NCBI GenBank assembly: GCA_020028195.1
Contig: JAHWYE010000114.1
Location: 1 to 6,031, forward strand
Length of the DNA: 6,031 nt
DNA from: Nitrospirota bacterium
GTDB lineage: Bacteria; Nitrospirota; Nitrospiria; Nitrospirales; Nitrospiraceae
Reading direction: 5' to 3'
In this document: positions 5,987-6,031 of the stretch, one piece after another
Layout of the letters: each line of letters begins with the position of its first letter
How positions within the stretch are numbered: the first letter of the stretch is position 1
Translations under genes and position numbers: made by a program
The notes under the pieces: model-generated
What the model saw: the letters and a program-made list of their open reading frames with translations, nothing else
Told to the model about the DNA's origin: nothing
Database searches by the model: none

Positions 5987-6031
5987 TCCGAGCGATCTTC
6001 ATTTTTGAATCAATAGGTTCCGGCACAAGAA

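Overview
The window is about 60% G+C and carries four complete genes that can be assigned to a family or fold, one complete small gene of unknown function and the last codons of a sixth gene, all on the + strand. The gene content (a NirJ/AhbC-like radical SAM protein fused to a PCP_red domain, a long GAF-containing sensor kinase, a lone soluble lipase) and the short degenerate tandem repeats in the spacers suggest an environmental Gram-negative such as Nitrospirota, with Methylomirabilota as an alternative. That placement is inference from general knowledge of these families; the window holds no rRNA or other marker gene.

Layout. Positions 3-68 are the C-terminal tail of an unidentified gene. 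A spacer of 85 bp contains a 6-bp-period tandem repeat and leads to a 460-residue radical SAM/SPASM enzyme (154-1536). The next spacer (1537-1638) is largely occupied by two inverted tracts of 7-bp tandem repeats. It is followed by a closely packed run of four genes: a four-helix membrane protein of the CopD/HemJ-like type (1639-2166), a 110-residue protein with a beta-sandwich look (2199-2531), a cytoplasmic Ser-Asp-His lipase/esterase (2528-3505) and a 780-residue membrane-anchored sensor histidine kinase (3502-5844). The last two junctions are 4-bp stop/start overlaps (TTGA and ATGA), so these genes are probably translated from one message. The tail (5845-6031) is noncoding, with a possible hairpin and a pyrimidine-rich 5-bp-period tandem repeat.

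How the parts may work together. The radical SAM enzyme has the cysteine layout of tetrapyrrole-modifying SPASM enzymes and a C-terminal domain best known from protochlorophyllide reductase subunit B. The membrane protein next to it has histidines placed as in heme-binding four-helix proteins. The kinase has an N-terminal module ending in a V4R-like Cys-Gly-Cys signature, followed by a short two-helix membrane anchor, coiled coil, GAF, coiled coil, HisKA and HATPase. A heme or tetrapyrrole theme for the left half and a lipid or small-molecule signalling theme for the right half are inferences. No response regulator is present in the window.

The most unusual signals are outside the genes: all three spacers longer than 80 bp carry degenerate tandem microrepeats of different unit length (6, 7 and 5 bp), and two separate start codons are preceded by the identical 13-mer CTCTCTGACGATG.
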